From Flavobacteriales bacterium UBA720 (GTDB lineage Bacteria; Bacteroidota; Bacteroidia; Flavobacteriales; Weeksellaceae): a DNA stretch of 35,427 bases. Made by a program: the position numbers and the translations under genes. Shown piece by piece: positions 1 to 7,610 of the stretch. Positions within the stretch are counted from its first letter, which is position 1; the number at the start of each line of letters is the position of its first letter. The stretch is from the NCBI GenBank assembly GCA_002297505.1, contig DBLQ01000077.1, positions 1-35,427 on the forward strand, in the 5' to 3' direction. Below the pieces are notes generated by a model. That model made no database searches, had not been told where the DNA came from, and was given only the letters and a program-made list of their open reading frames with translations.

Positions 1-240
1 GGCCGCCCCATTGGACAAAACCCGGAAAGCAGTTCCCGCGTAGATCCGTATTGGAGACCAGTATTGGTCATTACCCTGTGCCGATGTATATGTTATCGGA
101 CTGTCGGCATCGCCTATTCTGCCATTCTGAGCTCCAAACTCGGACGTTACTGTCACCTGCGCGTTTAGGTTAGCGATTGAAAGCAAGAAACTAAAAAGTA
201 AAAGAAATAGAAATTGGTGATTCAGTAATTTGTTTTCCAT
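1..240 (-). CDS. Secreted protein, N-terminal 80 residues only (cut by window edge)
   Basis: The reverse strand reads an open frame from ATG at 240 to the window edge. It opens with a clear signal peptide: basic start (MENK), a long Leu/Phe-rich core and a likely cleavage after the NAQ at residues 26-28. The mature part begins VTVTSEFGAQNGRIGDADSP and looks like the start of an extracellular protein; cargo of this kind in Flavobacteriia often carries a C-terminal T9SS sorting domain, but that end lies outside the window. A TAnnTTTG promoter element lies 23 bases upstream of the ATG. The family cannot be recognised from this fragment. Confidence 0.75.
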   Translation of the reverse strand, partial: MENKLLNHQFLFLLLFSFLLSIANLNAQVTVTSEFGAQNGRIGDADSPITYTSAQGNDQYWSPIRIYAGTAFRVLSNGAA

Positions 241-263
241 AACATTTGTTTTTCGATAGCAAG

Positions 264-271
264 CAAATATA
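264..271 (-). promoter_or_regulatory. Bacteroidetes-type -7 element for the truncated secreted-protein gene
   Basis: The minus strand reads TATATTTG, an exact match to TAnnTTTG, 23 bases before the ATG at 240. No good TTTG -33 element is seen at the usual distance. Confidence 0.5.
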
Positions 272-567
272 AAATCTACAGCCATGCCTTATCGCGAAGG
301 CCGGAAGATTTAATAATCATTTAAAAATCAGTTTGGATTTCATTATTACAGCTTCGTCAGAATGAAATCCTGCATGGCATCAACACGCCAAAGCGCATTG
401 GCGTTACAATCTGTTCATTTTTAGTTAAGAAAAAATGGGCTGCAACTGTAGAACTGCATCGTCAGATTAAGCAGTCTGGGGAACGATCATCCCGTATTTA
501 AAGAAATTCTGAATTTTTTTTGCATTGTTCTGTGTTTTATTTTTGATTGTATTAAATTACAAAAGAA
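272..567. other. Intergenic stretch without a convincing gene; one hairpin
   Basis: No open frame with coding character was found. The only structure is a perfect 7-bp inverted repeat, ACGCCAA (385-391) and TTGGCGT (398-404), around a 6-base loop. Neither strand has a T-tract after it, so it is not a typical intrinsic terminator for the gene ending at 568. Confidence 0.4.
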
Positions 568-1353
568 TTACTTGATCACCATCATGTGACTGTACAAATT
601 TTCCAGGTGAATGATTTTGGTGAAAGGACTTTCTACCTTTTCCAGTTCTTCCTTCTGATGGATGTAGCTGTACCGCGACGCCATATTGTACATATTGGAT
701 ACCAGCACCAGCCAGCATTCTTTAGCCTTGTCATGATAAAGGTGGAATTTGGAATTTTTCTTTTCGATGACCTGCAGGATTTTCTCCGAATGTAACTCAT
801 CAAACAGTGAAATCTGATACTCCAAAAACAAAAGAACGCCTTTCTGATGCGGCGTTCTTCTTATATTTTTAACAAATTTGGTTCTTTTCTGATTGGTGAT
901 GGCAGACGAGATTTCCTTAATCAGCTGCTCCGGATTTTGGTAAAAATCTTCCTGAAAATAATCGATATTGAGATGGTAGATGCCGTAAAGGCTTTTGTAT
1001 GCTGACAATAGATTTTCCACGGAGCGGAAGATGCGGTTCACATAACTTTCCTTCTTCTTGAGTTCAAAATGGTTGATGACTTCTGAGACTTCGATCCCAA
1101 TTTGCTTTCCCTGATAATTGATGATAAAATCCGGACTCTCGCAGGTGAGATTCTCAATTTCCATGTCCGGATAATGCTGGAAAAGCGTGTTGAGAAGCAG
1201 CAGTTCCGTTTTTTTCTGATATTCTTCCCGCTCATGAAGATTGGCATTACCGATGGAGTCGTACCACTTTACCAGATTATCCGATGCGTCAGTTCCGGAC
1301 GCCATGCAGAGTTCAAGATTTTTGTTGAGGTCTTCAGAAAAAATCATAATCAT
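568..1353 (-). CDS. Orphan protein with a PD-(D/E)XK-nuclease-like motif
   Basis: A 261-residue protein with no recognised family. Residues 45-92 resemble the core of PD-(D/E)XK enzymes: a helix with E50, then a strand carrying Pro74-Asp75 (ESPDFIINYQG), then a strand ending in E88-V-S90 (IGIEVSE). The usual third-motif Lys would be Ser90. The rest is helical and charged, with no signal peptide or membrane segment, so it should be cytosolic. The start could be the first ATG (1353) or the third codon ATG (1347). It stands alone between two long intergenic regions with no restriction-modification or toxin partner visible. The nuclease assignment is an inference from motif spacing only; it may be a non-catalytic fold relative. 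Confidence 0.65.
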   Translation of the reverse strand: MIMIFSEDLNKNLELCMASGTDASDNLVKWYDSIGNANLHEREEYQKKTELLLLNTLFQHYPDMEIENLTCESPDFIINYQGKQIGIEVSEVINHFELKKKESYVNRIFRSVENLLSAYKSLYGIYHLNIDYFQEDFYQNPEQLIKEISSAITNQKRTKFVKNIRRTPHQKGVLLFLEYQISLFDELHSEKILQVIEKKNSKFHLYHDKAKECWLVLVSNMYNMASRYSYIHQKEELEKVESPFTKIIHLENLYSHMMVIK

Positions 1354-1522
1354 TTCTTTAGAATTAAACCTGTCCTAAAATTAATAAATAATTGATTACA
1401 AAATAATTATGTGAAGGAAAATTAATATAAAAGGAAAAATGTGCCTAAAGTGAGAGTTTGAACCTCATCAATACGGAATCTCAATTTTTAATGCGATTTT
1501 AATAGACGCTCTCGTTTAATGG

Positions 1523-1557
1523 TTTGTGTTTTGTTTAGCATTGAAATTCTAATTTTG
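1523..1557 (+). promoter_or_regulatory. Candidate distal promoter of the glucan-phosphorylase-family gene
   Basis: TAATTTTG (1550-1557) matches TAnnTTTG. TTTG copies lie at 1523-1526 (23-base spacer) and 1530-1533 (16-base spacer). It would give a leader of about 95 nt. The gap 1354-1655 otherwise holds nothing recognised. Confidence 0.4.
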
Positions 1558-1612
1558 CATCATTGTAACTAAAGGTCAGCAGCTTTGTCTCCCATCACAA
1601 AAAAGTAATTAT

Positions 1613-1620
1613 TATATTTG
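1613..1620 (+). promoter_or_regulatory. Candidate proximal -7 element of the glucan-phosphorylase-family gene
   Basis: TATATTTG is an exact TAnnTTTG match 35 bases before the ATG at 1656. The nearest TTTG (1584-1587) is 25 bases upstream, slightly farther than ideal. Confidence 0.45.
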
Positions 1621-1655
1621 CAAGCTTATAGACAGACCTTAAATATATAAGAACT

Positions 1656-3308
1656 ATGGATTTTAAAAACTTCAAGATGCCTTACAGCATCAATCCAAAT
1701 TATTCTAAACGGACGGCATATTTCTCAATGGAATTCGCGATAGACCAGGCACTGAAGATTTACAGCGGTGGTTTGGGATTTCTCGCAGGCTCGCATATGA
1801 GAAGCGCCTACAACCTTAAGCAAGACTTTGTAGGCATTGGCATTTTGTGGAAATATGGATACTACGACCAGAGCCGTAACGCAGACCAGACCCTGAACCC
1901 GATCTGGACCAAGAAAATGTACAGCTTCCTGGAAGATACAGGCATCAAGTTCCAGATAGAAATCCATAACGCCCCGGTCTGGGTAAAGGTCTGGTACCTG
2001 GCTCCGGAAACCTTCAAAACCTGTCCAATGTTTTTCCTGAGCACGGATGTTCCGGAAAACGATCACATTTCCAAGACCATTTGTCACAAATTATACGATG
2101 CCAACGAATCTACAAAATTGGCACAATACATCCTTCTGGGTAAAGGCGGCGCCAAACTTCTGGACGAGATGAATTTTGAAAGAGACATCTATCACCTCAA
2201 CGAAGCGCACGGTCTTCCGGCAGCGTTTTATCTGTTAAGAAAATATGGCGGCGATCTTGCCAAAGTGAAGGAAAAACTGGTTTTTACCACGCATACACCG
2301 GAAGAAGCCGGAAACGAAAAGCACAACATCCACCTTTGCCACGATATGTCCTACTTCTGCGGCCTGAATATTGACGAAGTCAAAAAAATTGAAGGTGTAG
2401 AGGATGACCGTTTCAATCACTCACTCTGCGCTCTCAGAATGTCAAGGATTTCCAATGCCGTTTCCCAGCTTCATGGCGAAGTTTCGCGCGATATGTGGAG
2501 CAAGTATCCCGGCATCTGCGAGATCAAATCCATCACCAACGCACAGGAATTTAAATATTGGGCCGATAAACCTCTTTACGATGCTAAAGATGAAAGTGAC
2601 GATGCCCTCTTCGATTACCGGAAAAAACATTTGAAGAAGAGAATGTTTAAGCTTGTGGCAGACCAGACAGGAAAATTGTTTGATCCTAATGTGCTCACCA
2701 TAGTCTGGGCAAGGCGTTTCGCAGGTTACAAAAGAGCAGATCTACTGTTGGCCGACAAAGAACGATTCCGCAAAATGCTGGAAAACAGTGAGCATCCTGT
2801 ACAGATCATCTGGGCAGGAAAACCGTATCCGATGGACTACAATGCGATCTCAACATTTAATAATCTGGTGGAGGAAAGCAAGCATCACATAAACATGGCC
2901 GTGCTCACAGGATACGAACTATCGCTCAGTAAATCCTTGAAACAAGGTTCCGATATCTGGCTAAACAACCCGAGAGTTCCGCGAGAAGCGTCAGGAACCA
3001 GCGGAATGACCGCTGCCATGAACGGCTCTGTCAATCTGTCTACAGACGATGGCTGGATTCCTGAATTTGCCAGAACCGGCGAAAACTCATTCGTGGTACC
3101 AAAGGCGGATTATGACAATTGGCCGCCACTGGAACAGGATAATTTTGACCTGAAAAATCTTTATGAAATCCTCGAAAACGAAATCATCCCAACCTATTAC
3201 GAGAATCCGAACCAATGGCGCAAAATCGTACAGACTGCCATGGATGATGTCAAAATTCAGTTCGGCAGCGATAGGATGGCAGATGAATATTATAAATTGT
3301 TATACTAA
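1656..3308 (+). CDS. glgP: Alpha-glucan phosphorylase-family protein (GT35-like), PLP lysine missing
   Basis: A 550-residue protein of the short glycogen/starch phosphorylase lineage, expected to act in the cytosol on storage alpha-glucan. Family signatures are present in order: the N-terminal YFSMEFA and GGLGFLAG segments, HLNEAHGLPAA, FTTHTPEEAGNE, WARRFAGYKRADLLL, then PREASGTSGM and DGWIPEF near residues 442-470. In active phosphorylases the EASGT motif runs on to a lysine that binds pyridoxal phosphate (GNMK or SGMK). Here the codon at that place, residue 452, reads Thr (EASGTSGMTAAMNG). Classical PLP-dependent phosphorolysis is therefore in doubt. The length is short compared with about 800 residues for E. 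coli-type enzymes. Transcribed alone, with a strong terminator downstream. The symbol reflects family membership, not proven activity. Confidence 0.85.
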   Translation: MDFKNFKMPYSINPNYSKRTAYFSMEFAIDQALKIYSGGLGFLAGSHMRSAYNLKQDFVGIGILWKYGYYDQSRNADQTLNPIWTKKMYSFLEDTGIKFQIEIHNAPVWVKVWYLAPETFKTCPMFFLSTDVPENDHISKTICHKLYDANESTKLAQYILLGKGGAKLLDEMNFERDIYHLNEAHGLPAAFYLLRKYGGDLAKVKEKLVFTTHTPEEAGNEKHNIHLCHDMSYFCGLNIDEVKKIEGVEDDRFNHSLCALRMSRISNAVSQLHGEVSRDMWSKYPGICEIKSITNAQEFKYWADKPLYDAKDESDDALFDYRKKHLKKRMFKLVADQTGKLFDPNVLTIVWARRFAGYKRADLLLADKERFRKMLENSEHPVQIIWAGKPYPMDYNAISTFNNLVEESKHHINMAVLTGYELSLSKSLKQGSDIWLNNPRVPREASGTSGMTAAMNGSVNLSTDDGWIPEFARTGENSFVVPKADYDNWPPLEQDNFDLKNLYEILENEIIPTYYENPNQWRKIVQTAMDDVKIQFGSDRMADEYYKLLY

Positions 3309-3412
3309 TAATCTGTAAGAGTCTGTTTATAATTGTTCCTTTAGGATTGGATCAAACAGAATTAACTTCAATAAGTTTTTGATCAATTTAGATAAAAGCT
3401 AATACAACCTCA

Positions 3413-3440
3413 AACCTTCCGGAAATCCGGGAGGTTTTTT
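3413..3440 (+). terminator. Intrinsic terminator after the phosphorylase-family gene
   Basis: AACCTTCCGG (3413-3422) pairs with CCGGGAGGTT (3427-3436) over a 4-base loop, with one T-G wobble, and runs into a T-tract (3435-3440). It lies just ahead of comF. Confidence 0.85.
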
Positions 3441-3478
3441 ATTTGGAAAAAATATTATCTTTAATTTCAAATAAAACG

Positions 3479-4138
3479 ATGATGATTTTCGACTTTCTCT
3501 TTCCGAATCGCTGTCTGGAATGCAATCAGCTTATCGACAAAGATGAAGTCATTTGCGAAATATGTCTGGAAAAAGTCAATTTTACACACCATCATTTTGC
3601 CGCCGACAATTCGCTGAAGGATAAAATCAGGCTGATGGCTCCTGTGGAAAATGCCTTTTCTCTGCTTTATTACGAGAAGGACAGCCTTGCGCAGCACATC
3701 ATTCATCAGCTCAAATACAACCACAGGGAGAAGATTGGAAAAGTCCTCGCCAATTGGGTGACAGACAGAATTGAGCTGGGGGAAGATCTACCAGACCTTC
3801 TCGTTACCGTGCCGCTGCATTATAAAAAGCTGAAACAGCGCGGCTATAACCAGCTTCATCTCTTCGCGAATACACTATCGGAACGGTTGAAAATTCCGGT
3901 GAATCACAGTTTGCTCAGAAGAACCAAACATTCCCGCGCCCAAGCCAAAAAGAACCAGACCGAACGCCTCAAAACGAAAAATGCTTACCAACTGACAGAA
4001 TCCGTCAGTGACAAGCATATTCTATTGATTGATGACGTCTACACCACTGGAAATACGATCTCCAACATTGCCTGGGAAATCCTGAATCACTCAAAAAATG
4101 TCAAAATCAGCATCCTGGTAATGGCGATGGATGTTTAG
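3479..4138 (+). CDS. comF: ComF family phosphoribosyltransferase-like protein
   Basis: A 219-residue ComF homologue, a cytosolic protein tied to DNA uptake and processing in competent bacteria; its enzymatic substrate is unknown in general. The N-terminus carries a four-cysteine zinc-binding module (C12, C15, C26, C29) after the typical FDFLFPNRC start. The C-terminal half holds a type I phosphoribosyltransferase fold with the PRPP motif ILLIDDVYTTGNTI, and PLHYKKLKQRGYNQ is the family's conserved central segment. I chose the ATG at 3479 (3482 is also possible). An in-frame TTG at 3443 would place the start against the upstream terminator and add an N-terminus unlike the family. The 3' end runs straight into a heptamer repeat array. 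Confidence 0.9.
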   Translation: MMIFDFLFPNRCLECNQLIDKDEVICEICLEKVNFTHHHFAADNSLKDKIRLMAPVENAFSLLYYEKDSLAQHIIHQLKYNHREKIGKVLANWVTDRIELGEDLPDLLVTVPLHYKKLKQRGYNQLHLFANTLSERLKIPVNHSLLRRTKHSRAQAKKNQTERLKTKNAYQLTESVSDKHILLIDDVYTTGNTISNIAWEILNHSKNVKISILVMAMDV

Positions 4139-4194
4139 TTGTTGGTTGATGGTTGATTGTTGATGGCTGATGGTTGATAATTGATAATTGATAA
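4139..4194 (+). repeat. Tandem heptamer array, TTGATGG/TTGATAA type, 8 units
   Basis: Eight in-phase 7-base units start on the base after the comF stop: TTGTTGG, TTGATGG, TTGATTG, TTGATGG, CTGATGG and three TTGATAA. On the comF sense strand this places GG (or a decayed copy) at 7-base intervals. Confidence 0.9.
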
Positions 4195-4232
4195 AGGTTA
4201 TTGTGAAAAACTATTGATCAAAATCTTTAATC

Positions 4233-4288
4233 TTTTACCTCTTACCTCTTACCTCTTACCTCTTACCTCTTACCTTTTACCTTTTACC
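4233..4288 (-). repeat. Tandem heptamer array, TYTTACC type (GGTAARA on minus strand), 8 units
   Basis: Eight in-phase units of TTTTACC or TCTTACC fill 56 bases and stop seven bases from the upp stop codon; a decayed ninth unit (TTTAATC) precedes them. Read along the upp sense strand the units are GGTAAGA or GGTAAAA, again GG every seven bases. Confidence 0.9.
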
Positions 4289-4295
4289 TTTTTTG

Positions 4296-4946
4296 CTACC
4301 TCTGCAGTTTTTCGCCGTAGCTCAAATCTCCTGCGTCGCCAAGACCTGGCGTGATGTAACCTTTTGAAGTCAGATTTTCATCCAGGGCACCAATCCAGAC
4401 TTGCGCATCAGGATAAGCGTTCAGAATTGTTTCTACACCTTGGCGGCTGGCAATCGCCGCAACAATGTGGATGGAAGTTGGCTTTCCATTTGTCAATAAA
4501 TCTTTAATCGCTTCGATCAGTGATGCGCCGGTGGCTAGCATGGGATCCGCTACAATAAGTGGGCGACCATCCAGTTTCGGACACGTCAGATAATCTTGTT
4601 TGATGGAAAAATAATCGTTAGCATCATGCTTTCTGTACGCCGCCACAAAACCACAATCGGCCTTGTCAAAATAGTTCAGAATCCCCTGGAACAGCGGAAC
4701 GCCGGCTCTCAAAATCGTCGTAATCACAGGTTGAGTTTCGATTTCTTTTACCGTGATTTTATCAAGCGGCGTTGTGATTTCAATGTCTTTTTGGTCTAAT
4801 GTTTTGCTGATTTCGAAAGCGGCAATTTCGCCAATTCGCTCCATATTTCTGCGGAACTTCATTCGGTCGTTTTGCACTTCGATATTCCTTAAATCATTAA
4901 TCCAGGAATTGACAAGCGAGAAGTTTTCTGAAAGTATCGTTAGCAT
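4296..4946 (-). CDS. upp: Uracil phosphoribosyltransferase
   Basis: A 216-residue UPRTase that converts uracil and PRPP to UMP in pyrimidine salvage, in the cytosol. The PRPP-binding motif IVADPMLATGASLIEAI and the C-terminal uracil-binding loop TPGLGDAGDLSYGE are intact, as is TTILRAGVPLF in the middle. Length is normal for the family. It lies 93 bases downstream of der on the same strand, but an intrinsic terminator separates them. A near-consensus -7 element (TACATTTA on the minus strand, 4970-4977) suggests its own promoter. No hairpin terminator follows; the heptamer array does. Confidence 0.95.
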   Translation of the reverse strand: MLTILSENFSLVNSWINDLRNIEVQNDRMKFRRNMERIGEIAAFEISKTLDQKDIEITTPLDKITVKEIETQPVITTILRAGVPLFQGILNYFDKADCGFVAAYRKHDANDYFSIKQDYLTCPKLDGRPLIVADPMLATGASLIEAIKDLLTNGKPTSIHIVAAIASRQGVETILNAYPDAQVWIGALDENLTSKGYITPGLGDAGDLSYGEKLQR

Positions 4947-5001
4947 AGTTATTGGTAATCTTTTGATTTTAAATGTAATGATAAAAAATATTATTATAAA
5001 A

Positions 5002-5034
5002 AACCCTCTCAGAATCCAAAACTCTGAAAGGGTT
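5002..5034 (-). terminator. Intrinsic terminator after der
   Basis: AACCCT (5002-5007) pairs with AGGGTT (5029-5034) and TCAGA (5009-5013) with TCTGA (5023-5027), with one mismatch and a 9-base loop. On the minus strand the stem runs into a T-rich tail, immediately after the der stop codon. Confidence 0.8.
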
Positions 5035-5039
5035 AATTT

Positions 5040-6347
5040 TTATTTCTGTCTGAAATAAACCTCAATCGGAACACCGGTGAACCCGAAATGTTTCCTCAGT
5101 TGATTTTCTGTAAAACGTTTGTAAGGCTCTTTCACATATTGCGGAAGATTGCAGAAGAATACGAACTGCGGACTTGGCGTCGGCAGCTGCACGCAATATT
5201 TGATTTTGATATATTTACCTTTGATGGCCGGCGGCGGCGTCGCTTCGAAAACAGGAAGCATCACCTCATTCAGCTTGGATGTTTTGATTTTCTTTTTTCT
5301 GTCTTCGTAAACCTGCATCGCCATTTCAACAGCTTTCAGGATTCTCTGCTTCGTTAATGCCGAAATAAAAAGGATTGGAATATCGCTGAACTGACCGATT
5401 TTATGTCGGATGGCAGCTTCAAAATCACGCGTGGTGTTGGTTTCTTTCTCCACCAAATCCCATTTGTTGACCAGGATCACAATTCCTTTTCTGTTTTTCT
5501 GAGCCAGACCAAAAATGTTCATATCCTGAGATTCCCAGCCGAGCGTGGCATCTACCATAATGATGACCACATCAGAATACTCGATGGAACGGATGGAACG
5601 CATCACGGAATAAAATTCCAGATCTTCAGAAACCTTCGCTTTTCTGCGCATTCCCGCAGTGTCTACAAGCACAAACTCGTGCCCGAATTTATTGTAAAGC
5701 GTCTGAATACTGTCCCTCGTAGTTCCTGCAACATCCGTTACGATATTTCTTTCTACATCCAGAAGTGCATTGGTCAGCGTTGATTTTCCGACATTCGGAC
5801 GTCCGGCGATGGTGATTTTTGGCAAACCTTCGAACGGATCTTTGTAATCCGTGGTTGGGAAATCTTTCACAATCTGATCCAGCAATTCTCCTGTTCCGGA
5901 ACCTGTTGCAGATGATAAGGTAAAATATTGTTCGATACCTAATTGGTAAAATTCAGTGGCATCAATTTCCTCCTTGGCAGAATCTACTTTGTTGATGGTG
6001 ATGTACACAGGTTTGTTAGACCTTCGCAGCATTTCGTGGATTTCGTAATCCGTATCGGTAAGGCCTTCCTCCACGTTCAGCATAAAGATAATTGATGTGG
6101 CTTCATCAATGGCCAGCTGAACCTGTTTTGAGATTTCTTCCTGGAACACATCTTCCGTATTGACTTCATAACCACCGGTGTCTATAACAGTAAACTCTAC
6201 GCCATTCCAGTCGGACTTGCCGTAATGACGGTCACGCGTCACGCCGGCCGTAGAATCTACGATGGCTTCTCTCCTTTCCAGTAAACGGTTAAACAATGTG
6301 GATTTTCCGACGTTAGGACGTCCTACGATTGCAACTATATTGCTCAT
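5040..6347 (-). CDS. der: Ribosome biogenesis GTPase Der (EngA)
   Basis: A 435-residue double-GTPase that helps mature the 50S ribosomal subunit. Both P-loops are clear: GRPNVGKST at residues 9-17 and a second GRPNVGKST near residue 182, each followed by its DTGG or DTAGM switch motif and an NKVD or NKWD base-recognition motif. The C-terminal KH-like RNA-binding domain follows (PPPAIKGKYIKIKYCVQ through KHFGFTGVPIEVYFRQK). Full length, with no anomalies. It has a TAnnTTTG promoter about 150 bases upstream and a leader with two stem-loops. Confidence 0.97.
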   Translation of the reverse strand: MSNIVAIVGRPNVGKSTLFNRLLERREAIVDSTAGVTRDRHYGKSDWNGVEFTVIDTGGYEVNTEDVFQEEISKQVQLAIDEATSIIFMLNVEEGLTDTDYEIHEMLRRSNKPVYITINKVDSAKEEIDATEFYQLGIEQYFTLSSATGSGTGELLDQIVKDFPTTDYKDPFEGLPKITIAGRPNVGKSTLTNALLDVERNIVTDVAGTTRDSIQTLYNKFGHEFVLVDTAGMRRKAKVSEDLEFYSVMRSIRSIEYSDVVIIMVDATLGWESQDMNIFGLAQKNRKGIVILVNKWDLVEKETNTTRDFEAAIRHKIGQFSDIPILFISALTKQRILKAVEMAMQVYEDRKKKIKTSKLNEVMLPVFEATPPPAIKGKYIKIKYCVQLPTPSPQFVFFCNLPQYVKEPYKRFTENQLRKHFGFTGVPIEVYFRQK

Positions 6348-6401
6348 AAAATTTGTTTCTTTGATTTAAAAATTGGAGATGCGATTGCGCTTGATACGCG
6401 T

Positions 6402-6430
6402 CTTTCCGGTATTTATTAACATCCGGAAAG
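6402..6430 (-). other. Stem-loop in the der leader (start-proximal)
   Basis: CTTTCCGG (6402-6409) and CCGGAAAG (6423-6430) form a perfect 8-bp inverted repeat with a 13-base loop, about 55 bases before the der ATG. No T-tract follows on the minus strand. Confidence 0.5.
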
Positions 6431-6465
6431 CCTTTTACCTCTTTCTTTTAAATCCTGATTAAGAA

Positions 6466-6491
6466 TGGGTTACTCCGACTTTCGGAGCCCA
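6466..6491 (-). other. Stem-loop in the der leader (promoter-proximal)
   Basis: CTCCGA (6473-6478) pairs with TCGGAG (6482-6487) around a 3-base loop. TGGG/CCCA extend the stem across a TTA bulge. It would lie at the 5' end of the der transcript. Confidence 0.5.
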
Positions 6492-6500
6492 AAATTTTTG

Positions 6501-6508
6501 CAAAGATA
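6501..6508 (-). promoter_or_regulatory. Candidate -7 element of der
   Basis: The minus strand reads TATCTTTG (TAnnTTTG). A TTTG lies 14 bases upstream (6523-6526), somewhat close. The implied leader is about 150 nt. Confidence 0.45.
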
Positions 6509-6652
6509 AGAAATTTGGCACGCAAAGCAAGAACACACGATTCAGCCGATCAATAAGATATCTAAATGATTCTTCACAAACCAACTTATAACAATCTGCT
6601 GGTAATGATGAAGTTGGAAAGGTTTTTGTAATTTTAGTTTTAAAATCAAACT

Positions 6653-7114
6653 ATGAAAAAAATCCTTATCATTTTGCTGGTGGCCTTTATCATGATCCAG
6701 TTTTTTCCTATTGACAAAAATAATCCTCCGGTGAATGAAGGCATGGACTTTCTGCAAATCAAGAATACGCCGGAGCCGATGGCCAAGCTCATCCGGAATT
6801 CGTGTTACGACTGTCATTCCAATGAATCCAAATATCCTTTCTACAGCAGTATTCAGCCGTTCGGATGGTTTCTCAAAAATCATATTGATGAAGGCCGGAA
6901 GGTTCTGAATTTTTCTACCTTTGCCACATACGAAAAGAAACGGCAGGCGCACAAACTGGATGAAGTCACCGAAATGCTGGACAGCAAAGAAATGCCTCTG
7001 GAAAGCTACCTGATTGCTCATCCGGAAGCCAAACTCAGCGACGAACAGAGAAAAGAATTGTCCAGCTATTTCAGAAGCATTCAGAAAGACATCGAAAACC
7101 AAAGTACCTTATGA
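6653..7114 (+). CDS. Haem-binding domain protein (Haem_bd family, c-type CxxCH)
   Basis: A 153-residue exported protein. An N-terminal hydrophobic segment (residues 4-18) acts as signal or membrane anchor. The single haem c attachment motif CYDCH (residues 51-55) sits in the SCYDCHSNESKYPFY context typical of the Haem_bd family common in Bacteroidetes. The protein therefore probably faces the periplasm and carries one covalently bound haem, as an electron carrier or sensor; the physiological partner is unknown. Its stop overlaps the start of the next gene by four bases (ATGA), so the two are probably co-translated. The upstream sequence has only a weak promoter (TAATTTTA). Confidence 0.85.
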   Translation: MKKILIILLVAFIMIQFFPIDKNNPPVNEGMDFLQIKNTPEPMAKLIRNSCYDCHSNESKYPFYSSIQPFGWFLKNHIDEGRKVLNFSTFATYEKKRQAHKLDEVTEMLDSKEMPLESYLIAHPEAKLSDEQRKELSSYFRSIQKDIENQSTL

Positions 7115-7533
7115 CAACGGAATTATCAACCAGTTTTAAAGATAAATTCATCGTATTTTATGACGGAGAGTGCGGATTTTGCAACCATTGGGTGCAGTGG
7201 ATTCTGGAACGTGATAAGAAGAATAAATTTCTATTTTCATCCCTTCAGTCAGAGTTCGGTCAAAAATTTCTCAATGACCGCCAGCTTCCCAACCAAGTTT
7301 TCGATACACTTTATCTCTGGAAGCCGCAGAGTTTTTACCTCACCAAATACCAGGCAATTCTCAAAATTGCAGGTGAATTGGGTGGCATCTATTCCCTGGC
7401 ATCCATAGGTAAAATTATTCCTGATTTTATTGGTAACAGGTTCTACAATCTGATTTCCAGAAATCGTAAAAAACTGGCTGCCAACCAATGTTTTCTCCCC
7501 AATGAACAGCAGAGAAAAAAATTTCTGAATTAA
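7111..7533 (+). CDS. DCC family thiol-disulfide oxidoreductase-like protein (DUF393)
   Basis: A 140-residue member of the DCC family. The defining N-terminal motif is present as FYDGECGFCNHWVQWILERD (Asp followed by CxxC), predicting a thioredoxin-like redox pair. The middle LYLWKPQSFYLTKYQAILKIAGELGG and the C-terminal NRFYNLISRNRKKL segments are also typical. No signal peptide. It is translationally coupled to the haem-binding protein through an ATGA overlap, so the pair may act together in thiol or haem chemistry; that link is inferred from context only. Confidence 0.88.
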   Translation: MTTELSTSFKDKFIVFYDGECGFCNHWVQWILERDKKNKFLFSSLQSEFGQKFLNDRQLPNQVFDTLYLWKPQSFYLTKYQAILKIAGELGGIYSLASIGKIIPDFIGNRFYNLISRNRKKLAANQCFLPNEQQRKKFLN

Positions 7534-7595
7534 TAATTTTGTCAGAAATAAGCAGTGCCGGATTTTTGACGTAGAAGTTTGACCGTTAAATGTTT

Positions 7596-7603
7596 TATAT
7601 TTG
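7596..7603 (+). promoter_or_regulatory. -7 element almost abutting the DUF4290 start codon
   Basis: TATATTTG matches TAnnTTTG and ends 7 bases before the ATG at 7611. A TTTG at 7578-7581 is closer than usual (14-base spacer). The transcript would have almost no leader. Confidence 0.45.
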
Positions 7604-7610
7604 CACCATT

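Noticed and set aside
3443..3478. TTG start extending comF by 12 residues
   Set aside because: It would begin just behind the terminator T-tract and add residues absent from the ComF family; the ATG at 3479 fits better.
4139..4288. CRISPR array
   Set aside because: The repeat unit is 7 bases and contiguous, with no spacers and no cas genes nearby.
6542..7102. 186-residue open frame on the minus strand
   Set aside because: It lies antisense to the Haem_bd gene, whose CxxCH motif and coupling to the next gene mark the plus strand as coding. The translation has no domain character.
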